A DNA stretch of 7,456 bases from assembly GCA_964472195.1 (NCBI GenBank), contig CAYYJH010000113.1, forward strand, positions 1 through 7,456. The letters are read 5' to 3'. Under the pieces are notes generated by a model. That model saw only the letters and a program-made list of their open reading frames with translations. It made no database searches and was not told where the DNA came from. A program made the translations under genes and the position numbers. The stretch comes from BS750m-G4 sp964472195. GTDB taxonomy: Bacteria > Bacteroidota > Ignavibacteria > Tepidaquicellales > Tepidaquicellaceae. Below are positions 1 to 7,377 of this stretch, piece by piece (the stretch's first letter is position 1; each line of letters begins with the position of its first letter).

Positions 1-1134
1 AACATAATCGAGCAGGAGCATGTAAAAAACATACTAAGGAATATTCATCACAGCACAAAGGTTTCGCATGCCTTTATTTTTTATGGAAAAGAAGGAGTAG
101 GTAAAGATGCAACAGCGATAGAGTTTGCAAAACTCGTCAACTGCGAAAACAGTAAAGACAAACAAGAAGCATGTAACATCTGTAAAAGCTGTAAACAGAT
201 AAGCTCATTTATCTCAACTAACGTTAAATTCATTACAGCACTCCCAACGGGTAAAAGTGAATCCGATAAATCGGTGAACCCTCTTGAAAGCCTCGATAAA
301 GATAACTTCCAAATATATAAGAAAGAAATTGAAAAGAAGGCAACAGATCATTATTATAATATCAATATCCCAAAGGCAAACAACATACGAATCAACAGCA
401 TTAGGCAAATCAGAAACGACGTTTACTTAACGGGAGAAACAGGCAAGAAGAAGGTCTTTATAATTTCAAGATGTGAGCAGATGAATCCGCAGAGTTCGAA
501 CGCTTTATTGAAAATCCTCGAAGAACCGCCAAAAGACACAATACTCATTTTAACAACATCAAAGCTAAATTCATTATTACCAACGATAATTGGCAGATGC
601 CAGAAAGTTAAATTTGTTACAATAAGCACAGAAGGTATTAAGAAATACCTGTTACAGGGCAGAAGCAATTTAACAGAAGAGCAGGCTGAATTCTTTTCGA
701 AACTCGCCGACGGAAGCATCTCCAAAGCAAGAGAAATTCTGGATTCATACTTTCTCGAACTCAGAGAGAATGTCGTTGAATTATTAAGAGCGGTCGTATC
801 TAACAAAACTCTAAAATTAAACCATGAAATCGAATCTATTACTAAAAGCAAAGACAAAGAAAAAGTTAAACAGGCTTTGCTGTTTATGATATTATGGTTC
901 AGGGATGTGACTTATAAACAGAATGGAAACGATAAAGAAATAATAAATACCGATAAGATTGAAAATTTAACTAAATTCTGCAACAGGTTCGAATCCAACA
1001 ATTATAAAATAATATCATTAATCGAAGAGACTATTAGAGACATCGATATGAACATAAATCTCAATCTGCTTTTATACAATCTAATTTACAGAATCAAAAC
1101 CAACATTGAGGTAAAAAATCAAAAACGAATATAA
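1..1134 (+). CDS. holB: DNA polymerase III delta-prime subunit (clamp loader), 5'-truncated by window edge
   Basis: This is the delta-prime subunit of the clamp loader, which helps open and load the beta sliding clamp at the replication fork. The frame is open from base 1 and gives 377 residues before the TAA stop. The first residues (IIEQEHVKNIL) match the usual family N-terminus, so probably only a few codons are missing. Residues 29-36 form a P-loop-like GKEGVGKD, with Asp where Ser/Thr normally binds Mg-ATP. C48, C58, C61 and C64 form the zinc module typical of tau/gamma and delta-prime. The Walker B region (about 152-162, VFIISRCEQMN) lacks the acidic DE pair. ALLKILEEPP (168-177) is a family hallmark, and GRC (198-200) stands for the SRC arginine-finger motif. 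The lost ATPase residues favour delta-prime over tau/gamma (dnaX). An insertion of roughly 60 residues between the zinc module and Walker B is typical of FCB-group members. The gene converges on, and overlaps, the lipoprotein gene. Confidence 0.93.
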   Translation, partial: NIIEQEHVKNILRNIHHSTKVSHAFIFYGKEGVGKDATAIEFAKLVNCENSKDKQEACNICKSCKQISSFISTNVKFITALPTGKSESDKSVNPLESLDKDNFQIYKKEIEKKATDHYYNINIPKANNIRINSIRQIRNDVYLTGETGKKKVFIISRCEQMNPQSSNALLKILEEPPKDTILILTTSKLNSLLPTIIGRCQKVKFVTISTEGIKKYLLQGRSNLTEEQAEFFSKLADGSISKAREILDSYFLELRENVVELLRAVVSNKTLKLNHEIESITKSKDKEKVKQALLFMILWFRDVTYKQNGNDKEIINTDKIENLTKFCNRFESNNYKIISLIEETIRDIDMNINLNLLLYNLIYRIKTNIEVKNQKRI

Positions 1135-2543
1135 ACGTTATCTACGCTCCATCCACCATTCAGGTTTATATCGGGATATATAATAAATCTTTCGGAAGGT
1201 TTAAAAGGAAAATAATTCCCCTTATCGAATACCCCATTATTGTCAGAGTCAACAAAAGAAAACAACCTGTATACACCCTCGAACACATCTTCAAAAACAA
1301 AAACAGAATCATTCTCAATATTCCTGGAATAGTTAACAAAAGGATTATCTTTATTGAACAGCTCAATGTATACAGGAGCATTTACCGTATCCCTTTCGAT
1401 TACTTTCCCTGATACTTTTCCGTAGTCTTTCTCACCGGCAGCTTTAAAAACCAGTTCGTATAAGTATTTTCTTTTGGTATTCTGTAAATCTATTTTCAAT
1501 TTAATAACAGATGAATACTTAAACTTATCTAAGGGAAATATTTCGAGAAGCGAATCTGAGAACCAATTGAACACAGGTTTGTAAAAATTCAGGGAAGTCG
1601 TGTCTACCAATTGAATATTATTAACCAGATCTAGTCTGCTTAAATTATTATCTTTAAAATAGAAATAAAACCTGTTATCAACTGGAACCTTTTTCTCATT
1701 ATTTTTAACTGATGAATAAATAAAATCAATACTGTCTTTTACGAGACTGTTTATAAACTCATTACTTGTAAGATTTGGTGTCAAGTCTTCCAATAAAAAA
1801 TCCGCATTATTTATTTTTAGTGTATCGTTTACAAATAGATCCTGGGAAAGTACAGCAATCTCATCGAATCCTTTATCGTACAAAAGATTCCTATCATAAT
1901 CTTTCAATGCAAACAATCTAAACTTTTTTGCAGGAAGATTTTCAAAAGTATATTCAGCAGTTAAATTCACCTGGATTACATAATCGGCAACCTTTTTAGA
2001 TGGGTCAATATCGTTTTCGTTTTCGGATGTTAATATGTAGGCAAGTATTAATACCCTGTCAATATTGTCCGTGTAAACCTCTCCGGAAATCTCACCTTTA
2101 TCGATACTGCTACCAGTCGATACTGCAAATTTAATTGGTTCAGTAATACTATTACCGCCTCTTGAATCCTTCAAATCTTTGTTGATTACAAATGTGTATG
2201 TCTTCCCGATATCTAACTGCTTATCAAATTCTATTTCAACCCCGGTACCGCTCCAATCAAAAGATATTTCGCCTTTAGGTTTCGGGGATATAAATATGGA
2301 CTCTTCGAAACTTCTTCTATCAACATACTCATCGAATTCGATTACGATGCTTTTTCCTTTAAAATTTATCGTGTTAGGTTTCGGAGTTATACTAATCACT
2401 TTAGGAGGTGTTGTATCATCTTCACCGCCCGGTGGAGGAAGCTGGTTAGCACAAGAATACAGGATACACAATAACAATAAAAATATATACAGGTTATTAC
2501 AAACTATCGCATTCCTAAAGATAAAATATCTCATAAGGATCAT
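1119..2543 (-). CDS. Lipoprotein with Ig-like (Big_5) domain and two regulatory-type beta domains
   Basis: This is a 474-residue envelope lipoprotein of unknown function. A hydrophobic signal (about 18-30) ends in a lipobox, L28-Y-S-C31, followed by ANQLPPPGGEDDTTPP. That acylated Cys plus PPPGG and TPP run is typical of Bacteroidota/Ignavibacteria Ig-like lipoproteins. Residues about 46-144 fit the Big_5 fold (PPKVISITP, then IVIEFDEYVD, then a YTF strand near 116-118). Residues about 148-255 and 374-474 look like two related carboxypeptidase-regulatory-type beta domains; each contains a YxF/YRLF strand followed by an Asp-rich loop (DYDRNLLYD 215-223; DSDNNGVFD 432-440). The middle (256-370) is unassigned. 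The ATG overlaps the kinase stop as ATGA, so translation is probably coupled; a GAAGGA site lies 11 bases upstream. Met4 is an alternative start. A structural or surface-anchoring role is inference. The 3' end overlaps holB by 16 bases. Confidence 0.85.
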   Translation of the reverse strand: MILMRYFIFRNAIVCNNLYIFLLLLCILYSCANQLPPPGGEDDTTPPKVISITPKPNTINFKGKSIVIEFDEYVDRRSFEESIFISPKPKGEISFDWSGTGVEIEFDKQLDIGKTYTFVINKDLKDSRGGNSITEPIKFAVSTGSSIDKGEISGEVYTDNIDRVLILAYILTSENENDIDPSKKVADYVIQVNLTAEYTFENLPAKKFRLFALKDYDRNLLYDKGFDEIAVLSQDLFVNDTLKINNADFLLEDLTPNLTSNEFINSLVKDSIDFIYSSVKNNEKKVPVDNRFYFYFKDNNLSRLDLVNNIQLVDTTSLNFYKPVFNWFSDSLLEIFPLDKFKYSSVIKLKIDLQNTKRKYLYELVFKAAGEKDYGKVSGKVIERDTVNAPVYIELFNKDNPFVNYSRNIENDSVFVFEDVFEGVYRLFSFVDSDNNGVFDKGNYFPFKPSERFIIYPDINLNGGWSVDNVYIRF

Positions 2544-5500
2544 TTCTTATTTTTTCCTTCATATACTTTGAACCTTAACGTTACCTTAGTCCCAACGTTT
2601 AATTCACTCTGGAATTCAATAATTGCTTTCATATCATCTAAAGACTTCTTCGTTATAGCAAGTCCCAGACCCATACCTCTTGTCTTCGTCGAAAAATTAG
2701 GTTCAAAAAGTTTATTCAAAACTTCCGGTTCCATCCCCGAACCGCTATCATTTATCTCCACAAATATAAATTTTTCTTTCTGATACGATTTAATTTCTAC
2801 AGTGCCGCTTCCATCTAATGCCTGCATAGCATTCTTAATAAGATTTTGAAATGCCCTGTTTAACTCCTGTCTGTCACCATATATCCGGCTTATTCGTTTT
2901 TGCAGGGATTTTTTAAATTCAACATTAGGGTCAAGCGAATAAAGAGATATAACATCTTCGAGTATATTATTTATATCGACGGGCTTATAATCTCTACCGG
3001 GTAACTTTGCAAAATCTGAAAACTCTGTTGCGATTCTGTTGAGCTTATCAACTTCATCATAAATTAAATCTTTTGTCTTCGTTAATACTGCTTCAAAGTT
3101 TTTTCCCTTCTTTTCCTTATAAAAATCATAAAGGTGTTGAATTGATAACTTCATTGGTGTCAGGGGATTTTTGATTTCATGCGCAACCCGTCTCGCAATA
3201 TCCCTCCAGGCAGCTTCTCTTTCCGCTTTTTTGAGTTCACGTTTCGATTTCTCCAGGTCCTTAGTCATCTTATTGAATGATTTAACAAGAGCACCCATTT
3301 CATCGCTTCGTTTTGTTTTTATTTCAACATTGCTTTGACCTCTGGAAAGTTTCTCTGTTGCTTCCTGAAGTTCGAGTATAGGCTTGGATATTCTCTCAGT
3401 AAAGAAACTTACCACTATCAAAAGGATGATAATAACGATGAAATATATTCCGAAGATAAAAGTCAGGGTTTCAGTCAGTTCTTCGTTTAATTCGTTCTGC
3501 TTATAAACTGATTGAGACGATACGAACCCTACGATTGACTTATTTTCATCTTTAAATGGTTTGTAGCCAACAAGGAATGAAAACCCTCCAATGTCTTGCG
3601 TCTTAATAAATAAATCCTTCTTTAAATAGGCAATATTATAAAATGCATCGGCATCAATTCTTGTATCGAGCAAATCGGATTTATATAACTCTTCATTTGT
3701 TGTCGAAACAAGATCATTCTTTATATAAAGATTGAAGTTTTTATCAGAATCCGTAAAGCTTTTTCCTAGAATGTCTTTATATAACACCTTTAAGCTATCT
3801 GTATTTTTGTAAACTTTCTGGTCATAGTATTTTCCCCTAAGACTTTCATTTATCAAATTCAGATCCGAGACGATTTGATTTTTTAAATTTATTTCGTTCT
3901 TATTTATAATAAATGACCTTGTATATATTGCGAGAAGAATTATAGGAATAACCGACACTATGAAGAAAGATACAAAAAGTTTTTCTCTAAAAGTAAGTCT
4001 GATCTTTTTAACACGGTATACATACGTTAAACCAAATATAATGTACAATATTGCATAAACGAAAATCGTGAACAGAATAAATTTTAAATAGTAAAACGTT
4101 GTTAGCGTAACATCTTCCCTTTTTAAACTTATTGCATATATTCTCTCAACACCGGTTTTATAATCAGTAACTTCATCGATATTCTGAGGTTGAGATAACA
4201 GATAAAAGGTTTCGTACCTGTCATCATTAATAGTCTCGAACCTCCATGTTTTTTTATTCTCTGCACTCTTTAAATACTCCCGAAATGGTTCGAGAGATTT
4301 TGCATTGATCCTTGAGACCTCGATGTCAGTCGAATTTATAACCTTACCGTTAAGAAACTCGGTTATTACCGGTTCGGATATCAATTTATCGAGAAGGTTA
4401 TCTTTTGTGTAATTCTTAAAGATATCCTGTGATGATTGCGGCAGTAGATTTTTCGATTCGGAATGAATAGCTATTAATATATAACCCAGTATTCTTGCAT
4501 ACTGTGTATATCTTAGTTCCGGTATTTCTATCGGGGAAATTCCAACGTAATATTTCTCGTTCGAATTTTTTAGAATATTTATGTTGTCAAATATCACGGG
4601 TAAATATATATCATCGTCGGGTAACTGTTCGCCTTCTTCCTCTTCTATTTCTTCCAATTCTTCATCAATTAAAGAAGTATCTGCTGCAGAATCCTTTATA
4701 TCAAAACTTAATTTAAAGAATTTTTTATTCACAAAATCAACAACGCTATCAGTACAAAGTTTTGAAGCATTTACATTAAAGTCGCTTAAAACTTTTCTAT
4801 TCGTATCCAGAATTATAATTGCAGAATTAAAATTTTCAGAATTCAATTTACTTTCAGCCCAGAGATAAAATGCAAGTTTGGATAACTTGCTCTTATCACG
4901 TAAGTTTCTTTCAAGATTCTTGTCTAATGTAAGATTTGTCAACTCATTTGAAATAAGAAAAGCAACTCTATCTTCTTCCTGCTCTGAAATTTCTGTTGCA
5001 ATGAGTTCTACAAAATCCTTTTCCTGGGATTTAATTTTATCCAGTAAAATCAGAGGTGTTGTAATTATACAGAAAAGAACGATTATCGAAAAGTTTCTTA
5101 TAGAGAAAAAGGCAAATTCCTTTTTAAGTACAATCTTTCTGTTAATATAATAACAAAATATGAAAACGAGCGATATAATAATCAGCCTGTGTAAATAAAG
5201 GATCATAAATCCACTTGTAATGGAATCGATCAATACGTTTATACAGATAAAGAAAAAATACAAAATTATTACGTTGAACTTTTTCAGGGTTTTCTTCTTA
5301 AATAGAAACACGGTCTGTGTAATTACATTCAGTACTATTGATATATAGATTACAAAGAAAACAAATGTAATGATCAGAATAACGAGCTGAACGGAAAACA
5401 AATCAAGACTAGGAATGATCTTTGCTTTATCTAAAAACTTAATGTTGGAATCGAATATTATGCTTTTAATTATCGTTCCGAATATATTCATGATAACAAA

Positions 5501-6703
5501 AAACAGAAAAGTTAAAACGAGGCTGTATATTATATTCAAGTATGATTTTGATTCCGTCTTTTCCGAATCTTTTAATTTTATTCCTAAGAAAGACTGTTTC
5601 GCAACGTAAAAGACATATACAAGAAAGAATACAGATGTTACGAATAATTCACCGATTGACTTCACTATTCCGTAACCAAAAGCAGACGCATAAAAACTCG
5701 GAGAGAACAATTCACTGTTAAATGTCTTCGATGGAAAATTAAATTGGAGCCATAAATACCTGATTAAAATTAGAAATATACAAAAGAAAATAATCCTTAT
5801 TAATTTAGAACTAAACAGGTTCAACGTTTTGAAAACAAGTAAAGTAAGAATAACGGAAAACGCGAATATCAGCACGGAAATTATTTCTGTACTTAATGAT
5901 GAGATATTTCTTTTATGATCAGAAGTATCATAAATTGGAAATAAAACTTTCCCGATAACTTTTCCATCGACACTAATAAGGTCAACTGCATTATTCTCGA
6001 CGAGCTTAACGGAATCAATTTGTATATCACCGGAAATAGAATTCGCCGCAATTAATTCGGCTTTCACCTTAATTGCATTCTTTATATCATTCGAAAGTCC
6101 GAAGTCCTGAAAAAATTTGTTAGTAATATGATATTTGATGTCGATTAATTCCGCAGTTATTAAAACACCAATGGTTTCATTTGTGTTTTCCGTATAGTTA
6201 ATCGGAGAATATACAAGAAGGTACGTGTAAAAACCTATATCCTTTATTACAGATAATTTATTCCCGGCTAATGCTTTTTGTAAAAGCACATAATCTGGTT
6301 CGAGCTGTTTGCCTTTGAAAAGTTGTAATTCAAGTCTTTTATTATAAATCTCTAATTCAATCGATGAAGACAAGTTCATTTTAAATATCGTATCATAAAG
6401 CTTCTTCAGGTCATTTCTGTATAAGTTCTTTTGTATCTGTGTATCCCTGGATATTTTATCCGAATATCCCGATATCTCTTTTTGATATTTATTGAAAAGT
6501 CTTGTGCACAATTCTTTCTGGGAGGTGGTTTTCTTATTGAGAATTTCATCCCAGTTATCATCAACATTTGAAATGATATAACCTGATATTAATTTTATCA
6601 ATCCAACCCACACTAAAATTAAAAAAGCGATTAAGACCAAACTCTTAAATCGCCTATTCGTGAGCTGACTAACGCTTATTTTATCCTGTATAACTTTTTC
6701 CAA
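2540..6703 (-). CDS. Giant multi-span NtrY-like sensor histidine kinase
   Basis: This is a 1387-residue inner-membrane sensor kinase expected to autophosphorylate on His and pass phosphate to an unknown response regulator. My hydropathy reading gives about 12 spans: 20-40, 274-293, 301-320, 345-367, 389-412, 436-458, 477-497, 501-520, 536-554, 870-892, 909-927 and 1081-1101. Positively charged loops place the catalytic end in the cytoplasm. Three extracytoplasmic regions result: 43-271, 555-868 and 928-1079 (the last Cache-like in position). HAMP is at about 1100-1153 and joins HisKA directly, with no PAS domain between. The H-box RRVAHEIKNPLTPMKLS has the phospho-acceptor H1175 and closely resembles NtrY. 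The ATPase keeps the N-box (N1287, N1291), G1 (DSGSG, 1319-1323), F-box (LFEPNFSTK) and G2 (GMGLGLA), so it looks catalytically intact. The start is TTG; an in-frame TGA lies three codons upstream. The stop overlaps the lipoprotein ATG. The signal sensed is unknown. Confidence 0.9.
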   Translation of the reverse strand: MEKVIQDKISVSQLTNRRFKSLVLIAFLILVWVGLIKLISGYIISNVDDNWDEILNKKTTSQKELCTRLFNKYQKEISGYSDKISRDTQIQKNLYRNDLKKLYDTIFKMNLSSSIELEIYNKRLELQLFKGKQLEPDYVLLQKALAGNKLSVIKDIGFYTYLLVYSPINYTENTNETIGVLITAELIDIKYHITNKFFQDFGLSNDIKNAIKVKAELIAANSISGDIQIDSVKLVENNAVDLISVDGKVIGKVLFPIYDTSDHKRNISSLSTEIISVLIFAFSVILTLLVFKTLNLFSSKLIRIIFFCIFLILIRYLWLQFNFPSKTFNSELFSPSFYASAFGYGIVKSIGELFVTSVFFLVYVFYVAKQSFLGIKLKDSEKTESKSYLNIIYSLVLTFLFFVIMNIFGTIIKSIIFDSNIKFLDKAKIIPSLDLFSVQLVILIITFVFFVIYISIVLNVITQTVFLFKKKTLKKFNVIILYFFFICINVLIDSITSGFMILYLHRLIIISLVFIFCYYINRKIVLKKEFAFFSIRNFSIIVLFCIITTPLILLDKIKSQEKDFVELIATEISEQEEDRVAFLISNELTNLTLDKNLERNLRDKSKLSKLAFYLWAESKLNSENFNSAIIILDTNRKVLSDFNVNASKLCTDSVVDFVNKKFFKLSFDIKDSAADTSLIDEELEEIEEEEGEQLPDDDIYLPVIFDNINILKNSNEKYYVGISPIEIPELRYTQYARILGYILIAIHSESKNLLPQSSQDIFKNYTKDNLLDKLISEPVITEFLNGKVINSTDIEVSRINAKSLEPFREYLKSAENKKTWRFETINDDRYETFYLLSQPQNIDEVTDYKTGVERIYAISLKREDVTLTTFYYLKFILFTIFVYAILYIIFGLTYVYRVKKIRLTFREKLFVSFFIVSVIPIILLAIYTRSFIINKNEINLKNQIVSDLNLINESLRGKYYDQKVYKNTDSLKVLYKDILGKSFTDSDKNFNLYIKNDLVSTTNEELYKSDLLDTRIDADAFYNIAYLKKDLFIKTQDIGGFSFLVGYKPFKDENKSIVGFVSSQSVYKQNELNEELTETLTFIFGIYFIVIIILLIVVSFFTERISKPILELQEATEKLSRGQSNVEIKTKRSDEMGALVKSFNKMTKDLEKSKRELKKAEREAAWRDIARRVAHEIKNPLTPMKLSIQHLYDFYKEKKGKNFEAVLTKTKDLIYDEVDKLNRIATEFSDFAKLPGRDYKPVDINNILEDVISLYSLDPNVEFKKSLQKRISRIYGDRQELNRAFQNLIKNAMQALDGSGTVEIKSYQKEKFIFVEINDSGSGMEPEVLNKLFEPNFSTKTRGMGLGLAITKKSLDDMKAIIEFQSELNVGTKVTLRFKVYEGKNKK
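2555..2560 (-). promoter_or_regulatory. Possible ribosome binding site for the lipoprotein gene
   Basis: GAAGGA on the minus strand sits within the last kinase codons (Glu-Gly), 11 bases before the lipoprotein ATG at 2543. The spacing is slightly long for a Shine-Dalgarno site, and the same bases encode kinase residues. Together with the ATGA stop/start overlap it supports the 2543 start, though coupling alone could suffice. Confidence 0.35.
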
Positions 6704-6722
6704 GATTATTACTCATTTTCAT
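6681..6722 (-). CDS. Possible 13-codon upstream ORF overlapping the kinase start, or a misread kinase N-terminus
   Basis: An ATG at 6722 opens a short frame (MKMSNNLGKSYTG) that ends in TAA and overlaps the first kinase codons in a different frame. A second ATG lies at 6716. The kinase frame is +1 relative to this one, and the shared stretch includes GGAAAAAG (6701-6694). If the A-run were four instead of five bases, the ATG frame would read straight into the kinase as MKMSNNLGKVIQDK. It could therefore be a real coupled leader peptide, chance, or the true kinase start hidden by an indel. No clear Shine-Dalgarno site precedes it. Confidence 0.25.
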   Translation of the reverse strand: MKMSNNLGKSYTG

Positions 6723-6757
6723 TTCTACATATACCAACTTTTACAAACGCACTAAAT

Positions 6758-7231
6758 TTAATATATGTTTATCTGGTCGATAATCCATTTCTTGTTTCTG
6801 TATTTAAGGGCAATCGAAATATCAAGTTCTCTCTTCCCGCTTCCCCTGTTATAGTAGCATTTCCCGATGGCAAAAGCATACGAGTTCTTGTGGTGTGAAC
6901 GAATATACTTAACACTAAAAACACCGAAATAATCCATGAAGTCAACGAGTATCAATTCAGCCTGGTTCGCACTGTAGTAACCTTTATCGTTGCTTATAAC
7001 GTTCAAGTACACCTGTGTGTTAAAGTAGAGATTGACAAAGTTAATATTCTGCGTACTAAATCCATTCGCAATATCTTTGAAAGCCTTCTTGCAAAGGACA
7101 TATTTAATCCTGACTTTCTCGGATGTATATTTCTTATCTTTCCACCAATCGTCCTGAGCGGTAAGTTTATCTCCATGTAAAAATAGAAATACAAATAAAA
7201 AAAGAATTGTGTATGTAAACTTCCTGTTCAT
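6758..7231 (-). CDS. Small exported DUF4783-like (NTF2-fold) protein
   Basis: This is a 157-residue protein of unknown function, predicted to be exported. Residues 1-25 form a signal peptide: basic MNRK, a long Phe/Leu-rich core and a likely cleavage LTA|QDD after A25. There is no lipobox Cys, so it should be soluble in the periplasm or secreted. The mature part resembles DUF4783: a helical lead (about 40-60), a GYYSANQAELILVDFM segment (84-99), which matches the family's conserved G-x-Y/S-x-x-QAE-x-x-x-x-DF pattern, then YAFAIGKCYY (118-127) and a closing KKWIIDQINI strand (147-156). This layout suggests an NTF2-like cone; I see no catalytic residues. C47 and C125 could form a disulfide. The gene is first in the presumed operon, 54 bases upstream of the kinase, so a link to kinase signalling is possible but only inferred. 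The family call rests on recalled motif similarity, not a search. Confidence 0.8.
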   Translation of the reverse strand: MNRKFTYTILFLFVFLFLHGDKLTAQDDWWKDKKYTSEKVRIKYVLCKKAFKDIANGFSTQNINFVNLYFNTQVYLNVISNDKGYYSANQAELILVDFMDYFGVFSVKYIRSHHKNSYAFAIGKCYYNRGSGKRELDISIALKYRNKKWIIDQINIY

Positions 7232-7247
7232 TTCCCGTTTAATTAGT

Positions 7248-7278
7248 GAAAGTTAAATAATTTACTCTCATAAATCAA
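7248..7278 (-). promoter_or_regulatory. Candidate promoter for the DUF4783-kinase-lipoprotein operon
   Basis: On the minus strand, TTG (7278-7276) is followed after 20 bases by TAACTTTC (7255-7248), one base off the TAnnTTTG -7 element. Transcription would start near 7241, leaving a leader of about 10 bases before the ATG at 7231. No Shine-Dalgarno site is obvious there, which is common in Bacteroidota. It is weaker than the tRNA promoter on the other strand. Confidence 0.4.
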
Positions 7279-7337
7279 TTTACAAGATTGCATTATGGGT
7301 AACACATACTAACGAGTAATTCTGATTCAAAACTGTA

Positions 7338-7368
7338 TTGAATAAAAATTAATGAAGAAGTAAATTTG
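7338..7368 (+). promoter_or_regulatory. Candidate Bacteroidota-type promoter for the tRNA
   Basis: TTG at 7338-7340 and TAAATTTG at 7361-7368 match the Bacteroidota -33 TTG and -7 TAnnTTTG elements, separated by 20 bases. Transcription would start around 7373-7376, only a few bases ahead of the tRNA 5' end at 7378. The -7 match is exact. The assignment is by pattern and placement only. Confidence 0.6.
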
Positions 7369-7377
7369 CAACTCCAT

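Noticed and set aside
423..857. A 144-codon open frame on the minus strand inside holB.
   Set aside because: It lies wholly antisense to a clearly conserved gene, has no recognisable domain and looks like a shadow frame.
1..1134. The first gene as dnaX (tau/gamma) rather than holB.
   Set aside because: The P-loop Ser/Thr and Walker B acidic residues needed for ATP hydrolysis in dnaX are missing, and the length fits delta-prime.
2179..2571. A 130-codon plus-strand frame opposite the lipoprotein N-terminus.
   Set aside because: Its reading is explained by the antisense of the signal peptide and Pro/Gly-rich segment; it has no independent support.
6704..6757. Possible separate promoter or terminator in the gap before the kinase.
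   Set aside because: I found no TAnnTTTG element with a properly spaced TTG, and no stem-loop with a U-run; co-transcription is simpler.
7258..7366. Three copies of GTAAATT/AATTTAC in the divergent intergenic region (7259-7265, 7277-7283, 7360-7366), two of them 18 bases apart in the same orientation.
   Set aside because: The motif is short and AT-rich, so it is expected by chance here. One copy overlaps the tRNA -7 element, and there is no symmetry suggesting an operator.
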